Shown here: piece by piece, positions 6,983-15,872 of the stretch | Layout of the letters: every line of letters begins with the position of its first letter | Position numbering within the stretch: the first letter of the stretch is position 1 | Origin: Candidatus Gastranaerophilales bacterium | GTDB lineage: Bacteria > Cyanobacteriota > Vampirovibrionia > Gastranaerophilales > Gastranaerophilaceae | DNA length: 21,831 nucleotides | Assembly: GCA_947630355.1 (NCBI GenBank) | Contig: CANRHJ010000009.1 | Coordinates: forward strand, 1-21,831 | Reading direction: 5' to 3' | The notes under the pieces: model-generated | Database searches by the model: none | What the model saw: only the letters and a program-made list of their open reading frames with translations | Told to the model about the DNA's origin: nothing | Position numbers and translations under genes: made by a program

Positions 6983-7332
6983 ATGAACGAAGAAAAAAAT
7001 GTGATAAATATGAAGCATTATTTATCTTTAATGATGAAGAGGCTTTGAGTGAGCATATTAAAACATGTAATGACTGTTTTAATGAAAATGAAAAGTATAA
7101 GAAAATTTCCGAATTAGTGAAAGAGGCTGCACCTGAGTATTTAAGACGGCAAAATTGTCGTAGAAACAATGCAATAAAAAAGATTGCCGCTTGTTTCATT
7201 ATATTAACGGGGTTAAGTCTTTATGTTTCGGGAATTTATACGAGCAATAGTTCTGAAATTGATATGTATGAGGACTCATATATTAGTGCAATCGGCCTGC
7301 CTGTCGATGATTATGGTTTTTTGGAATTATAA
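6983..7332 (+). CDS. Zinc-binding anti-sigma factor (ZAS-type), frame broken at an A7 slippery site
   Basis: ATG 6983 has a good ribosome site (AGAGGAAAA) but its frame stops at TGA 7046. Just after five codons lies A AAA AAT (6994-7000), a -1 slippery heptamer inside an A7 run. A -1 shift there (or one extra A) joins a frame reading CDKYEALFIFNDEEAL, then SEHIKTCNDC, to the stop at 7330-7332, about 116 residues in all. The H-x3-C-x2-C motif (HIKTCNDC) with an upstream Cys is the zinc-binding anti-sigma signature. A transmembrane helix follows (IAACFIILTGLSLYVSGIY), then a short outside tail, so it is a membrane anti-sigma. It sits 14 bases before its likely partner ECF sigma gene. The break may be programmed, phase-variable, a pseudogene or an assembly error. 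A TTG at 7045 could start a shorter form that keeps HxxxCxxC but loses the first Cys. Confidence 0.65.
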
Positions 7333-7346
7333 CTAAGGAATATATT

Positions 7347-7838
7347 TTGAAATTAATTATTGAAAAATACAAATACAATATTAAGAAAATCATAAGGAAA
7401 ATGACAGGTTCCAATAATGAAGATATAGAACAGGAAGTTTATATCAAAACTTGGAGGAATATAGAGAAATACAAAGAAAAAGGAAAATTTAAGAATTGGA
7501 TAAATACAATAACGGTAAATATTTGTCGTGATTATCTGCGTTCAAATACTTTTAAACAATCAAAAAACAATATACAAGAAGATGAAAATATATTACAAAT
7601 CAGAGATATAAAAAGCGATACGGAAGGGCAATTATTACGTAAAGAAAGAATAGAACAAGTAATTAAGGCAATAGACAAGCTTAAACCGAAATTAAGAGAA
7701 GTAATAGTAATGTATGAAATGAAAAATATGACTTATGAAGAGATATCAAAACTGACGGGATGTCCTGTCGGTACGGTTAAATCAAGATTATATAATGCAC
7801 GTAAAGAATTAAGTACGGAATTAAAAGATTTACTTTGA
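7347..7838 (+). CDS. ECF-subfamily RNA polymerase sigma factor
   Basis: This 163-residue extracytoplasmic-function sigma factor has only regions 2 and 4. Region 2 (about 10-66) includes MTGSNNEDIEQEVYIKTW and GKFKNWINTITVNICRDYLR. Region 4 (about 111-159) includes LKPKLREVIVMYEMKNMTYE and the recognition helix GCPVGTVKSRLYNARKEL. The start is a TTG at 7347, chosen because AAGGA (7335-7339) is 7 bases upstream and no ATG or GTG precedes the conserved part. The N-terminus is slightly short for region 2.1. A membrane anti-sigma gene lies immediately upstream and a Spy-like gene 13 bases downstream, so this factor probably answers an envelope signal and drives its own operon from the ECF-like promoter at 6937. 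Confidence 0.9.
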   Translation: MKLIIEKYKYNIKKIIRKMTGSNNEDIEQEVYIKTWRNIEKYKEKGKFKNWINTITVNICRDYLRSNTFKQSKNNIQEDENILQIRDIKSDTEGQLLRKERIEQVIKAIDKLKPKLREVIVMYEMKNMTYEEISKLTGCPVGTVKSRLYNARKELSTELKDLL

Positions 7839-7851
7839 AAGGAGAAATCAA

Positions 7852-8553
7852 ATGAGTAAAAAACTATTTATTTCATTAGTATTAGTTGTTGTATTATCAG
7901 GTTTTTTAGGCGCAAACAGCGTATACGGAGCCGATAATGAAAAACCAATGTTGAAACCGAATGAGCAGAACGGAATAATGCAGCCGCGAGCTCATGAGTA
8001 TTTTGGACAGGTGCCGCCTGCTGCCAGATATTTTGGTCCCGGACCTCAAGTTGATAAAAAACATCCGATGAAATTAAACGGGCCAAAACACCATAATCGT
8101 GCAGAAATGCAGGCTAAAAAAGCTGAGTTTGAAAAAAGGCTTAAATTGACTGATGAGCAAAAAAAGAAGATTGAAGAAAACAAAAAAGCCGATCGCGAAA
8201 AGATTAAACCTATATTTGAGCAGATAAAATTAAAGGATAAAGAAATCAGAGAAGTTATAGAATCAACAAAACTTACCGATGTACAAAAATCTCAAAAAAC
8301 AAAAGAGCTCATGGAAGAAGTTAAGGCACTTAAAGCTCAGGCTAATGAGTTGAGAAAAGACAACATGAATTATTTCGAATCCGTTCTTACCGATAAGCAA
8401 AAGAAAGAATTTGAAAAAATTAAAAAAGAACAAAAAAAGGAAATGGAAAAAAGAAAAAAGAACTTTGAAAAACGTAAAAAAGAATTAAGCAAAGACAAAA
8501 AAGCTATAACAAAACCTGCGGTTGAACCTAAACCTGTTCAGCTCGAAAAATAA
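7852..8553 (+). CDS. Periplasmic Spy/CpxP-like LTxxQ protein with charged coiled tail
   Basis: This 233-residue protein has a signal peptide (about 1-26, cleavage near VYG/AD) and a Pro/His/Met-rich linker (about 30-85, including HPMKLNGPKHHNRAEM) that could bind metal. A Spy/CpxP-like helical domain follows, with LTDEQ (99-103), LTDVQ (141-145) and LTDKQ (179-183). The C-terminal 45 residues are very Lys/Glu-rich. The family comprises periplasmic chaperones and stress or metal sensors (Spy, CpxP, ZraP, CnrX). It is the last gene of the ECF operon (13 bases after the sigma gene, ribosome site GAAAGGAG) and is the likely sensor or effector of the response. The order anti-sigma, sigma, Spy-like contains the same kinds of part as Cnr-type systems. 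Confidence 0.8.
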   Translation: MSKKLFISLVLVVVLSGFLGANSVYGADNEKPMLKPNEQNGIMQPRAHEYFGQVPPAARYFGPGPQVDKKHPMKLNGPKHHNRAEMQAKKAEFEKRLKLTDEQKKKIEENKKADREKIKPIFEQIKLKDKEIREVIESTKLTDVQKSQKTKELMEEVKALKAQANELRKDNMNYFESVLTDKQKKEFEKIKKEQKKEMEKRKKNFEKRKKELSKDKKAITKPAVEPKPVQLEK

Positions 8554-8569
8554 TTTTAAGCTTGGGTTT

Positions 8570-8594
8570 AAAAGAGGAGTTTAGCTCCTCTTTT
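8570..8594. terminator. Bidirectional rho-independent terminator
   Basis: A perfect 10-bp stem AAAAGAGGAG (8570-8579) with CTCCTCTTTT (8585-8594) and a 5-base loop. The flanking A/T runs give a U-tract in both directions, so it can end the ECF operon from the left and the AsmA-like gene from the right. The stem overlaps the last two bases of the minus-strand stop codon. Confidence 0.85.
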
Positions 8595-11500
8595 ATTTTA
8601 CCCATTTAAAGCTTTGGACGTAGTTTGAATTATTAATATCACCGTTTATAATAGCTTGGAATGTTCTTGATTCATAATCTCCGTTAGTAAAAGAAGGAAT
8701 TTTTTCCACATCTTCAATAAAATCTTTACGTCCGAAATCAAGTAAAGAAATTCCCGGTATCAGTTTAAAGAACGTATTCAAGCTGGTGTTGCCTATGGCA
8801 CCAAAGATTGTTGATATTTTTTTTGATAATTTCCCTAATACTTCTAAATCTGCGTGTGTTTGGGAGATATTATATTTACCGTGAATATACAAACTGAGAT
8901 TTTCACCTGTTGAATAAATCTCAATATTATCTGCAATACCGTTTTCAATTTTACAATGTCCCGTAATATTTGAGAAGTATCCTGTTTTAACAAGGTTAAG
9001 TATTTCGAGAATACTGTTTAAGGTTAAGCCAGTTATTCCGCTTTTAATTATGTTGCCGGCTCTCAGCAAGTATTCCAAAGAACCGAGTTTGGGCATTCTT
9101 CCTTCTAAAATTTCAAAATATATAAATCCTGACAGGTTTTTAATTATTTCTGTGTTATTATTTCCTTTTGATTGCAGAATAATTTTGCCGTTAGCATTTC
9201 CGTATATTTGATTTTTGCCGTCGAAAACAGTTTCCGCTATATAATTTGAATCAACGTTATGAAGTTCAAAGTCGCAATTAAATTCGGTATTTAGCAGATT
9301 ATAAACGAATTGGCCCGAAATATCTCCTTCTCCGACATTTAACTGTATATTATCGGCAGTGAAAATTCCCTTATGGTCAATGGCAAAATGGCTTTTAATA
9401 TTATTGGCAGTCAAGGCTTTTATATTTAGTTCTTTAATGTCAAGGTATCCTTTTTTTATTGCAAGACCCGATAAATCAATATTTTTTATATTATTTTCGG
9501 TATTCATGGCATTAAGTGTTTGTGATAAGTTAGCAAAAAACTTATTTATGTTGAACTTGTCTGCGTAAATGTTGAGTGAATTAATTACGGGCTTGCCGTT
9601 TAACTTATTTTCAAGAACTGAATTGATGCGGATTTTATCATCAGACATTAATCCGAATAAATTTATGTCTATTTTATTATTATCTGCATTAATTTTGATG
9701 TTTTTTAATACCGTATCAAATATTGGAATATCAATATTTTGACAATCAAAATTACCTAAAAGCTTTGCAGTGCCCGTTTTTAAATCTGTTAACAGCTTCA
9801 GGTTACAATTAAAAGTTCCCTGTTTTAAGATGGGTTTATTTAAGAATAAGTTTAAAAATCTTGCGGATAAATTTTTGTTGGTTTTTAAATGTAATTTTTC
9901 CAAGATTACCTGATTATTCTTATTTAATTGTAAAATCCCCGTAAGAGAAGCAAAAACAATAGGATAAGTTCTGTTATTTTGAGAAGAGATATATTTAATG
10001 TAATCGAATTTATTTATATATATTTCTTTATCCGTTAATTTTACGGAGCTGTCAAATTCACGTTTATCGGCAATATCGCCTATGTTAGTGCCGTCAAATG
10101 ATATATCGGCATCAGGGTTTAGGGTTAATTTTGTTTTTAAGTTCAAATTATTGTCGGGATTGTCAATTTCTGCTGATAAATTAATATCTCCAACCAGCGT
10201 TAATTTTTTAGCTATGTTTTCGGACAGATAATTTTTAACAAAACTATCGGTTAATTTGGATGTAAAATATCCTTTTAATACCGGTTTCTTAAAAATATTA
10301 TCAATGGTTAAATCGCCAAAAATCGGAATATCTTCCGTTTGCGCGGTAAAATTATTTATTTTAATTTTGTCTTTGTTGAATAAAATTGTAAAATCGTCAA
10401 AAAAGCATGGTGCTTTTGTTTTGTCATGCTTCATAGCAAATTTTTTGAATTCAATTTGACCGTTCATAATATTTTTAATTATTTCAAAATTAATATTTGC
10501 GGAACCTGTATAATTATTAAATTGCATGATTATTGATTTAATTTTTTCAGGTAAAATTTTAATTTCGTCCGCTTTATTTAAATTACTCAAATTAAATTCA
10601 TCAGAATTTATTTTAAGGTTATAAATCGGTTTAACAGAGTCAACGTTTTTAATATTGCCCGTTACGGAAACACAAGAATCAAAGACCGAAGCTTTAATAT
10701 TTTCAAGTTTTACATCGGAATTTTGAAGTACAACTTTACCTGATTCAGCCTTAATCGGGTCGATTGTATTATCATTAATAAAGTTCATAACGGCATAAGC
10801 TTTATCAGTAATAAAATCAATTGATTTGGCCTTATATTTAAAATACAAATCGTGTTTGGAGGCGATATTATACAATACGGATAAATCAGGATAATTTTTG
10901 GGATACAAATACGATTCGGTCAGAAATTTAATTGTATCTTTAAGATTAACCGATTTTGAGGTAACAATAATATCAACATCAGGGATTTTTGAAACCAAAT
11001 CGGTAACGATTTGTCCTGAGATCTTAATCGGAGAAGAACCGGAAACTGCTTCGAGATTTTGTAAATCAACAACGGTTTCCGTAAAATCGACAATACCTTT
11101 GATTTTTTTTATGGGAGTATAAAATCCTTCTATAAAGCAGTTATCGGAGAATAAATACAAAGAGCCTTTAACTTTCATATCTTCAAAAGCTTCTTCGGGA
11201 GGGAGCGGCGGCTGTCCGAACGGAACGGGAACTATTTTTGCTTTAAGATTAAGCGTTAATTTAACTTTGCCTGAAGCTTTTGTAATAATTGCTATTCCTG
11301 CTTTAACGTCTTTCAAAAGTTCGCTGTTGTTAATAATATTAATTAAATTATCGGCATCCGCACTTTCGGAAGAAATATTAAAATCAAGAAAATCGTTTAT
11401 CTTAACTTTACCGTCGATTTTCAAAGGATTATTGTTAACGAAAGCGCGTTCGGATTTAAAAGAAATAACATCCCCATTAAAATCCAATCTTCCTTTACCG

Positions 11501-13122
11501 TTATCTGCCGTACCATATAAGCCGTTATAAGAAAGCTTCGCATTGTCAAAAAGGCTGACTCCGTTTATATCAATCAGGTCCGGTGAACCTTTTATGTCCA
11601 AATCAATAATACCTTTTCCTTTTTTAATATCCATTTCGGGTATCGGACCCAATTGAAAATTAAATACTTTACTAATCGGAATAATGATTTTTTGAGCGAG
11701 AGGGAAATCTATGTTATTTGTTGTTTTTACAATGACGTGGTTAATACCGTCACGAAACATGTAAACACTCCCTTTGACTTCTGCTTTTTGTTTATCGGCC
11801 ATATCTACAATAATATTCATATTTAAAATACGTTTATCAAAGTTTATATCAACCGTACCTTTGTGTAATTTATGCAGGGATTTATCAAGAATATGAACAT
11901 TTCTTCCTTTTACGAAGCCCGTAATATCAGGTTGAGGAATTTTGCCTTTTATATTAACATCGGCATCAATATCTCCGTATACCCCGTATTTCTTAACTTT
12001 TTCTATAGTCATATATTGAGGTACAAGGTTAGGCGGTAGTATTGAGGCTATATTTTCGGCTTTTGAATTCTTAATTTTTACGGATATATCCAAATCAGGC
12101 TTTTTTTCAAGATTTATATTGCCGTGTGATTTGATATTAATATTTTCGGCGGTATAATTAAATGAATTTATTTTTATCTCTTTTCCTTTTAATTCTGCGG
12201 TAGAATTAATTTTATGATTACCGTTTGCAATAATATGGTTGTTCCAATTGGTTTTGTTATAGATAAGATTATTAAACGAAGTATTAATTGAAATTTTATT
12301 TGTATCGTCATTTGAGTATTTCGAGGATATATTAATATAATCAACAAATCCGTTTATTTCGGATAAATCGGGGTCGAAATATTGAATTATAGGTTTAAAT
12401 GTATCCAAATTTAAATTACATATAATAAGGTAACCCGATAAAAGATTATTATCAAAATCTTTTGTAAAAGGGTATTTAGCTTTAAGATTAACGTCGAAAT
12501 TTCCGTTTTCTTCATTGTTATAAATAATATTCCCCTGAAAAATCAGGTTAAATAATTTTTTTCGCGAATTAATGACTGTTTTAAAGTTTTTCCCGTCGAG
12601 CGAATAAAACGGTGTGTTTGATTTGTTGTTTTGATAATCCGAAAAATTAAGATTGATTTTTGAGATATCAGATGAGAAATTTTCAAAATTAAATTTAAAA
12701 ATTTTTTTATCCGAAGAAAAGATTTTTTGAAAGTTATAATTGCCGTTTATATCTTTTTCGAGGTTAATTAAAAGGCTGTTTGCGGTAAAATTTCTTACTT
12801 TTATGTTTTTAAACAAAACAGGCAGCAGATATATTTTAATAAACGGAGATTTTATATTAACAAGTTTTTCATTATTTTCTTGAGCGGAAACGCAGAGGTA
12901 ATCTGCTTTTATTGAAATAAAAGGTAAGAAATAGGTTTTTAATTTAAGATTTTTATAATCAATTTCAGCATTGATTTTGTTATTAACAATACTTTTTAAG
13001 CATGTATCAGCGAAAAATTTATTAAAACAGTATGGAATTACCGATAAATAAACAACTTCAAATATTCCTAATATGATGATAAATTTAATTAATTTTTTAT
13101 TAAAAAAAATATTTTTCAACAT
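8593..13122 (-). CDS. Very large AsmA/TamB-superfamily envelope protein
   Basis: This 1509-residue protein has an N-terminal signal anchor (about residues 10-31, LIKFIIILGIFEVVYLSVIP) followed by a very long repeat-like beta-rich body with recurring short strands ending in G, D and N turns (for example INLEKKPDLDISVKIKN and DINADVNIKGKIPQPDITG-type stretches). Near the end, NLSGFIYFEILEGRMPKLGS and the IPGISLLDFGRKDFIEDVEKIPS segment resemble AsmA-like C-terminal regions. The family (AsmA, YhdP, TamB) forms long hydrophobic grooves bridging the periplasm, thought to carry lipids between membranes. The length is near YhdP and TamB (about 1260). It stands alone, with its own promoter and a weak ribosome site. 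Exact subfamily was not determined. Confidence 0.75.
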   Translation of the reverse strand: MLKNIFFNKKLIKFIIILGIFEVVYLSVIPYCFNKFFADTCLKSIVNNKINAEIDYKNLKLKTYFLPFISIKADYLCVSAQENNEKLVNIKSPFIKIYLLPVLFKNIKVRNFTANSLLINLEKDINGNYNFQKIFSSDKKIFKFNFENFSSDISKINLNFSDYQNNKSNTPFYSLDGKNFKTVINSRKKLFNLIFQGNIIYNNEENGNFDVNLKAKYPFTKDFDNNLLSGYLIICNLNLDTFKPIIQYFDPDLSEINGFVDYINISSKYSNDDTNKISINTSFNNLIYNKTNWNNHIIANGNHKINSTAELKGKEIKINSFNYTAENINIKSHGNINLEKKPDLDISVKIKNSKAENIASILPPNLVPQYMTIEKVKKYGVYGDIDADVNIKGKIPQPDITGFVKGRNVHILDKSLHKLHKGTVDINFDKRILNMNIIVDMADKQKAEVKGSVYMFRDGINHVIVKTTNNIDFPLAQKIIIPISKVFNFQLGPIPEMDIKKGKGIIDLDIKGSPDLIDINGVSLFDNAKLSYNGLYGTADNGKGRLDFNGDVISFKSERAFVNNNPLKIDGKVKINDFLDFNISSESADADNLINIINNSELLKDVKAGIAIITKASGKVKLTLNLKAKIVPVPFGQPPLPPEEAFEDMKVKGSLYLFSDNCFIEGFYTPIKKIKGIVDFTETVVDLQNLEAVSGSSPIKISGQIVTDLVSKIPDVDIIVTSKSVNLKDTIKFLTESYLYPKNYPDLSVLYNIASKHDLYFKYKAKSIDFITDKAYAVMNFINDNTIDPIKAESGKVVLQNSDVKLENIKASVFDSCVSVTGNIKNVDSVKPIYNLKINSDEFNLSNLNKADEIKILPEKIKSIIMQFNNYTGSANINFEIIKNIMNGQIEFKKFAMKHDKTKAPCFFDDFTILFNKDKIKINNFTAQTEDIPIFGDLTIDNIFKKPVLKGYFTSKLTDSFVKNYLSENIAKKLTLVGDINLSAEIDNPDNNLNLKTKLTLNPDADISFDGTNIGDIADKREFDSSVKLTDKEIYINKFDYIKYISSQNNRTYPIVFASLTGILQLNKNNQVILEKLHLKTNKNLSARFLNLFLNKPILKQGTFNCNLKLLTDLKTGTAKLLGNFDCQNIDIPIFDTVLKNIKINADNNKIDINLFGLMSDDKIRINSVLENKLNGKPVINSLNIYADKFNINKFFANLSQTLNAMNTENNIKNIDLSGLAIKKGYLDIKELNIKALTANNIKSHFAIDHKGIFTADNIQLNVGEGDISGQFVYNLLNTEFNCDFELHNVDSNYIAETVFDGKNQIYGNANGKIILQSKGNNNTEIIKNLSGFIYFEILEGRMPKLGSLEYLLRAGNIIKSGITGLTLNSILEILNLVKTGYFSNITGHCKIENGIADNIEIYSTGENLSLYIHGKYNISQTHADLEVLGKLSKKISTIFGAIGNTSLNTFFKLIPGISLLDFGRKDFIEDVEKIPSFTNGDYESRTFQAIINGDINNSNYVQSFKWVK

Positions 13123-13166
13123 TTATAACAAATACCAAATATTAACAATAAAATTCTGATGAAATA

Positions 13167-13195
13167 ATTATATTATTTACAAAATAAAAGTTCAA
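13167..13195 (-). promoter_or_regulatory. Sigma-70-type promoter of the AsmA-like gene
   Basis: On the minus strand: TTGAAC (13195-13190), 17-base spacer, TATAAT (13172-13167), about 45 bases before the start. Near-consensus boxes with ideal spacing. Confidence 0.6.
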
Positions 13196-13209
13196 ACAAT
13201 TAATAAAAT

Positions 13210-13237
13210 TTGCAATATAGCAGAATTTGTGTAAAAT
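13210..13237 (+). promoter_or_regulatory. Promoter of the pgpH-ybeY-dgkA operon
   Basis: TTGCAA (13210-13215), 16-base spacer, TAAAAT (13232-13237), about 30 bases before the pgpH start. It is divergent from and just beside the AsmA-gene promoter. An AGGAG at 13241-13245 is 22 bases from the ATG, too far for a normal ribosome site. Confidence 0.45.
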
Positions 13238-13267
13238 TAAAGGAGAGAAGCAAAATTAGAGAAAACA

Positions 13268-15379
13268 ATGAAAAATATAGAAATAATAAAGAAATTATTA
13301 AAATTAAAAACCCCAAAGCAATACGTGAATATAAGTTTAATTGTATTATTTGCAATAATACTAAGTGCGATACTGGTTTCTAAATATTTTTTCTTCCAGA
13401 CGATAGTAGGTTCGGATAATATAAGCAAGGTAATGGTTGTTGCATCGCGTGATATTGAAGTTACAGATGCCATAAAAACCGAGAACAGACGCCGTGAGGT
13501 TGAGAGGAAAGTAGGTGTTGTATATACTACCGCTGATAACAGTTATATTAAAAATAACTTAAACCAAATAACGGAAGAGATAAAGAATATTCGATTAAAG
13601 AAAGAAAGCGAGAAAGAAAAAAGACTCGACTTGGAATTAATGTTGGATATTCCGGATAATGCCTCGAAAGATTTTGTTATAACGTATTTTATAAATGCGG
13701 ATGAAGAATTAATAAATAAGGTATTTCTGTCAGCGGAAAAGACTCTGACATCTGTATTGGATGAAGGAATAACGGAAAAAGATATAGAAGAGAATACGTT
13801 AGCGAAGATAATAAAACGAAACATTGAGGCAAATACAACAAACAATCAAATAAAAGTAATAACGGCATTGTTGGAGCAAGTAATAGTTGCCAATATGATA
13901 GTGGATGAGCAAGCGACTCAGATGGCAAGAAAAAATGCGCGAGAGATGGTATCTCCCATACGTGTAAAATTTAATAAAGGCGATACGATAATAAAAGCCG
14001 GAGAACCTTTAACTCCTGTTAAGAAAGAGGCATTGATAAAATCAGGTTATAACATACTCAGAATTAACTATGTGGGAATAGCAGGGATTTTGTGTTTGGT
14101 TTGTATAGGAATATTTTCCGTTTATTCTTATTTAAAACATTTTGAACCCAAATTTTTAGACAGACGTCATATGTTGTTAATAGGAAGTTTATCGGCATTT
14201 ATAGCATTATTGTCAATATTGCAGCCCGTAAATTGGTCGGTGTTTATTCTTCCTTTCCCGTTTTTTGCGATGGTTTTATCTGTATTTACAAGCCCCAGAA
14301 CCTCATTTTTCATAACGGTAACTCTGTTGACAATAATAACATTATCGCTGCAATTTTCAGCATTAGCCATGTCTGCTTTTATATTATCAATATTAATATG
14401 TACGATAGGTATGACGACGATAAAATATTCAAGACGTTTTGACTTAATTAAAGTCGGTTGTTTTACATCAATTGCTATGGCAATAATCATACTGTGCGTA
14501 TACTATGATTTAGGCATGCAAAGATTATTACAGGATATAACAGCGGGAGTAATAAACGGTGTAATATCCGGCATGTTTGCATTAGGCATGATACCGATAT
14601 TGGAAAATATATTTAAAGTAATAACTATGTTTGGTTTGGCGGAATTTGGAGATTATAATCAGCCTTTATTAAAGAAATTGCATGAGGCAGCACCCGGAAC
14701 ATTTGAGCATAGCTTAAGAGTTTCAAACTTGGCGGAGACAGCTGCGGAAGCTATAGGCGCAAATCCTATATTGGCAAGGGTAGGAGCTTTGTATCATGAT
14801 GTAGGTAAGATTGTAAGACCGTTATTTTTTGTGGAAAACCAGACATACAGCGGAATAGAAAATCCGCATGAAAAGCTTACTCCCCGTTCAAGCAAGATGG
14901 TAATAACTTCACATACAAAAGATGGTATAACAATAGCTAAAGAATACGGCATTCCTGAAGTTATACAGGATTTTATAATCCAGCATCACGGAGATTCACT
15001 TGCAAGTTATTTTTATAATCAGGCAATAGCGCAAGAAGGTGCGGAGAATGTTAAAGAGGAACAATTCAGATATAACGGTCCGCGACCTTCATCTAAGGAA
15101 ACCGCAATACTAATGATTGCCGATGCGGTTGAATCAGCTTCAAGAACATTAAAAGAACAATCTCAGGAAGAAATTGATTCAATGATAAATAAAATAATAA
15201 AAGACCGTTTGGACGACAATCAATTATCTGAAAGTCCTTTAACTTTAAAGGATATAAAAATTATAGCATCTACATTATCCAGAGTGCTTCGTTCCGTATT
15301 CCATAAAAGAATTAAGTACCAAGAAAGCATTGAAGATTTAAAAAATAAAGAAGAAAATAAATCAAATGACTCAAATTAA
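13268..15379 (+). CDS. pgpH: 7TM-HD membrane phosphohydrolase, PgpH-type c-di-AMP phosphodiesterase
   Basis: This 703-residue protein has an N-terminal helix (about 20-40), an extracytoplasmic domain (about 45-265, charged and helical, the 7TM-HD extracellular domain), about seven transmembrane helices (270-465, many Ile/Leu-rich segments) and a cytoplasmic HD domain. In the HD domain, FEHSLRVSNLAETAAEAIGA includes His481, and YHDVGKI gives the metal-binding His510-Asp511 pair. The next conserved pieces are ITSHTKDGI and IIQHHGDS. PgpH-type proteins hydrolyse the second messenger c-di-AMP. The ATG at 13268 is the first start before the first helix; its ribosome site is weak. It overlaps ybeY by 14 bases, an order seen in many bacteria (pgpH-ybeY-dgkA). 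Confidence 0.92.
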   Translation: MKNIEIIKKLLKLKTPKQYVNISLIVLFAIILSAILVSKYFFFQTIVGSDNISKVMVVASRDIEVTDAIKTENRRREVERKVGVVYTTADNSYIKNNLNQITEEIKNIRLKKESEKEKRLDLELMLDIPDNASKDFVITYFINADEELINKVFLSAEKTLTSVLDEGITEKDIEENTLAKIIKRNIEANTTNNQIKVITALLEQVIVANMIVDEQATQMARKNAREMVSPIRVKFNKGDTIIKAGEPLTPVKKEALIKSGYNILRINYVGIAGILCLVCIGIFSVYSYLKHFEPKFLDRRHMLLIGSLSAFIALLSILQPVNWSVFILPFPFFAMVLSVFTSPRTSFFITVTLLTIITLSLQFSALAMSAFILSILICTIGMTTIKYSRRFDLIKVGCFTSIAMAIIILCVYYDLGMQRLLQDITAGVINGVISGMFALGMIPILENIFKVITMFGLAEFGDYNQPLLKKLHEAAPGTFEHSLRVSNLAETAAEAIGANPILARVGALYHDVGKIVRPLFFVENQTYSGIENPHEKLTPRSSKMVITSHTKDGITIAKEYGIPEVIQDFIIQHHGDSLASYFYNQAIAQEGAENVKEEQFRYNGPRPSSKETAILMIADAVESASRTLKEQSQEEIDSMINKIIKDRLDDNQLSESPLTLKDIKIIASTLSRVLRSVFHKRIKYQESIEDLKNKEENKSNDSN

Positions 15380-15872
15380 CGTTTTTATAGAGCATTTATC
15401 AGATAATACCGCAATTATACCGGATGAAATAAAAATTTATAATGATTCCGTAAAAATGGCGGAATATTTGATTGGTCAAAAAGATATTTTTAATAATTCT
15501 TGTCTTTCAGATAGTGAATTTAATACAATCAGTTTTGACATAGTATTAACGAATAACACGGAAATACAAAGAATTAATAAAGAGTACCGAAAGAAGGATG
15601 TCCCGACAGATGTGATTACTTTTGCAATATTTGCGGATTCGCCCGCAGAGGAACGATTTATCATTGACGGTGAAATAAATTTAGGTGAAATTATTCTGTC
15701 TGTTGATAAAATAGAGTCACAAGCCAATGAAAATAATAAAACATTAACGGATGAATTATATTATATAATTTCACACGGTATTTTGCATTTACTTGGTTAT
15801 GATCATCAAACGGAAAAAGATTATAAATTTATGGTTGATTGGCAAAACAAAGCGAAGGCATTGGTGTTATGA
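15366..15872 (+). CDS. ybeY: Endoribonuclease YbeY (rRNA maturation factor)
   Basis: This 168-residue protein is a metal-dependent RNase acting in 16S rRNA 3'-end maturation and ribosome quality control. It has the diagnostic zinc-binding HGILHLLGYDH (residues 137-147), with His137, His141 and His147 as ligands. Upstream are TNNTEIQRINKEYRKKDVPT (62-81) and VITFAIF (83-89), the usual DVLSF-like segment. The ATG at 15366 lies inside the end of pgpH (14-base overlap), and the last codon overlaps the dgkA start (ATGA), so the three genes are translationally coupled. Length is slightly above the usual about 150 because of an insert around residues 35-52. Confidence 0.93.
   Translation: MTQINVFIEHLSDNTAIIPDEIKIYNDSVKMAEYLIGQKDIFNNSCLSDSEFNTISFDIVLTNNTEIQRINKEYRKKDVPTDVITFAIFADSPAEERFIIDGEINLGEIILSVDKIESQANENNKTLTDELYYIISHGILHLLGYDHQTEKDYKFMVDWQNKAKALVL

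Noticed and set aside
15839..15868. Earlier start for dgkA at TTG 15839
   Set aside because: It lies inside ybeY and adds no conserved residues; ATG 15869 gives the standard stop-start overlap.
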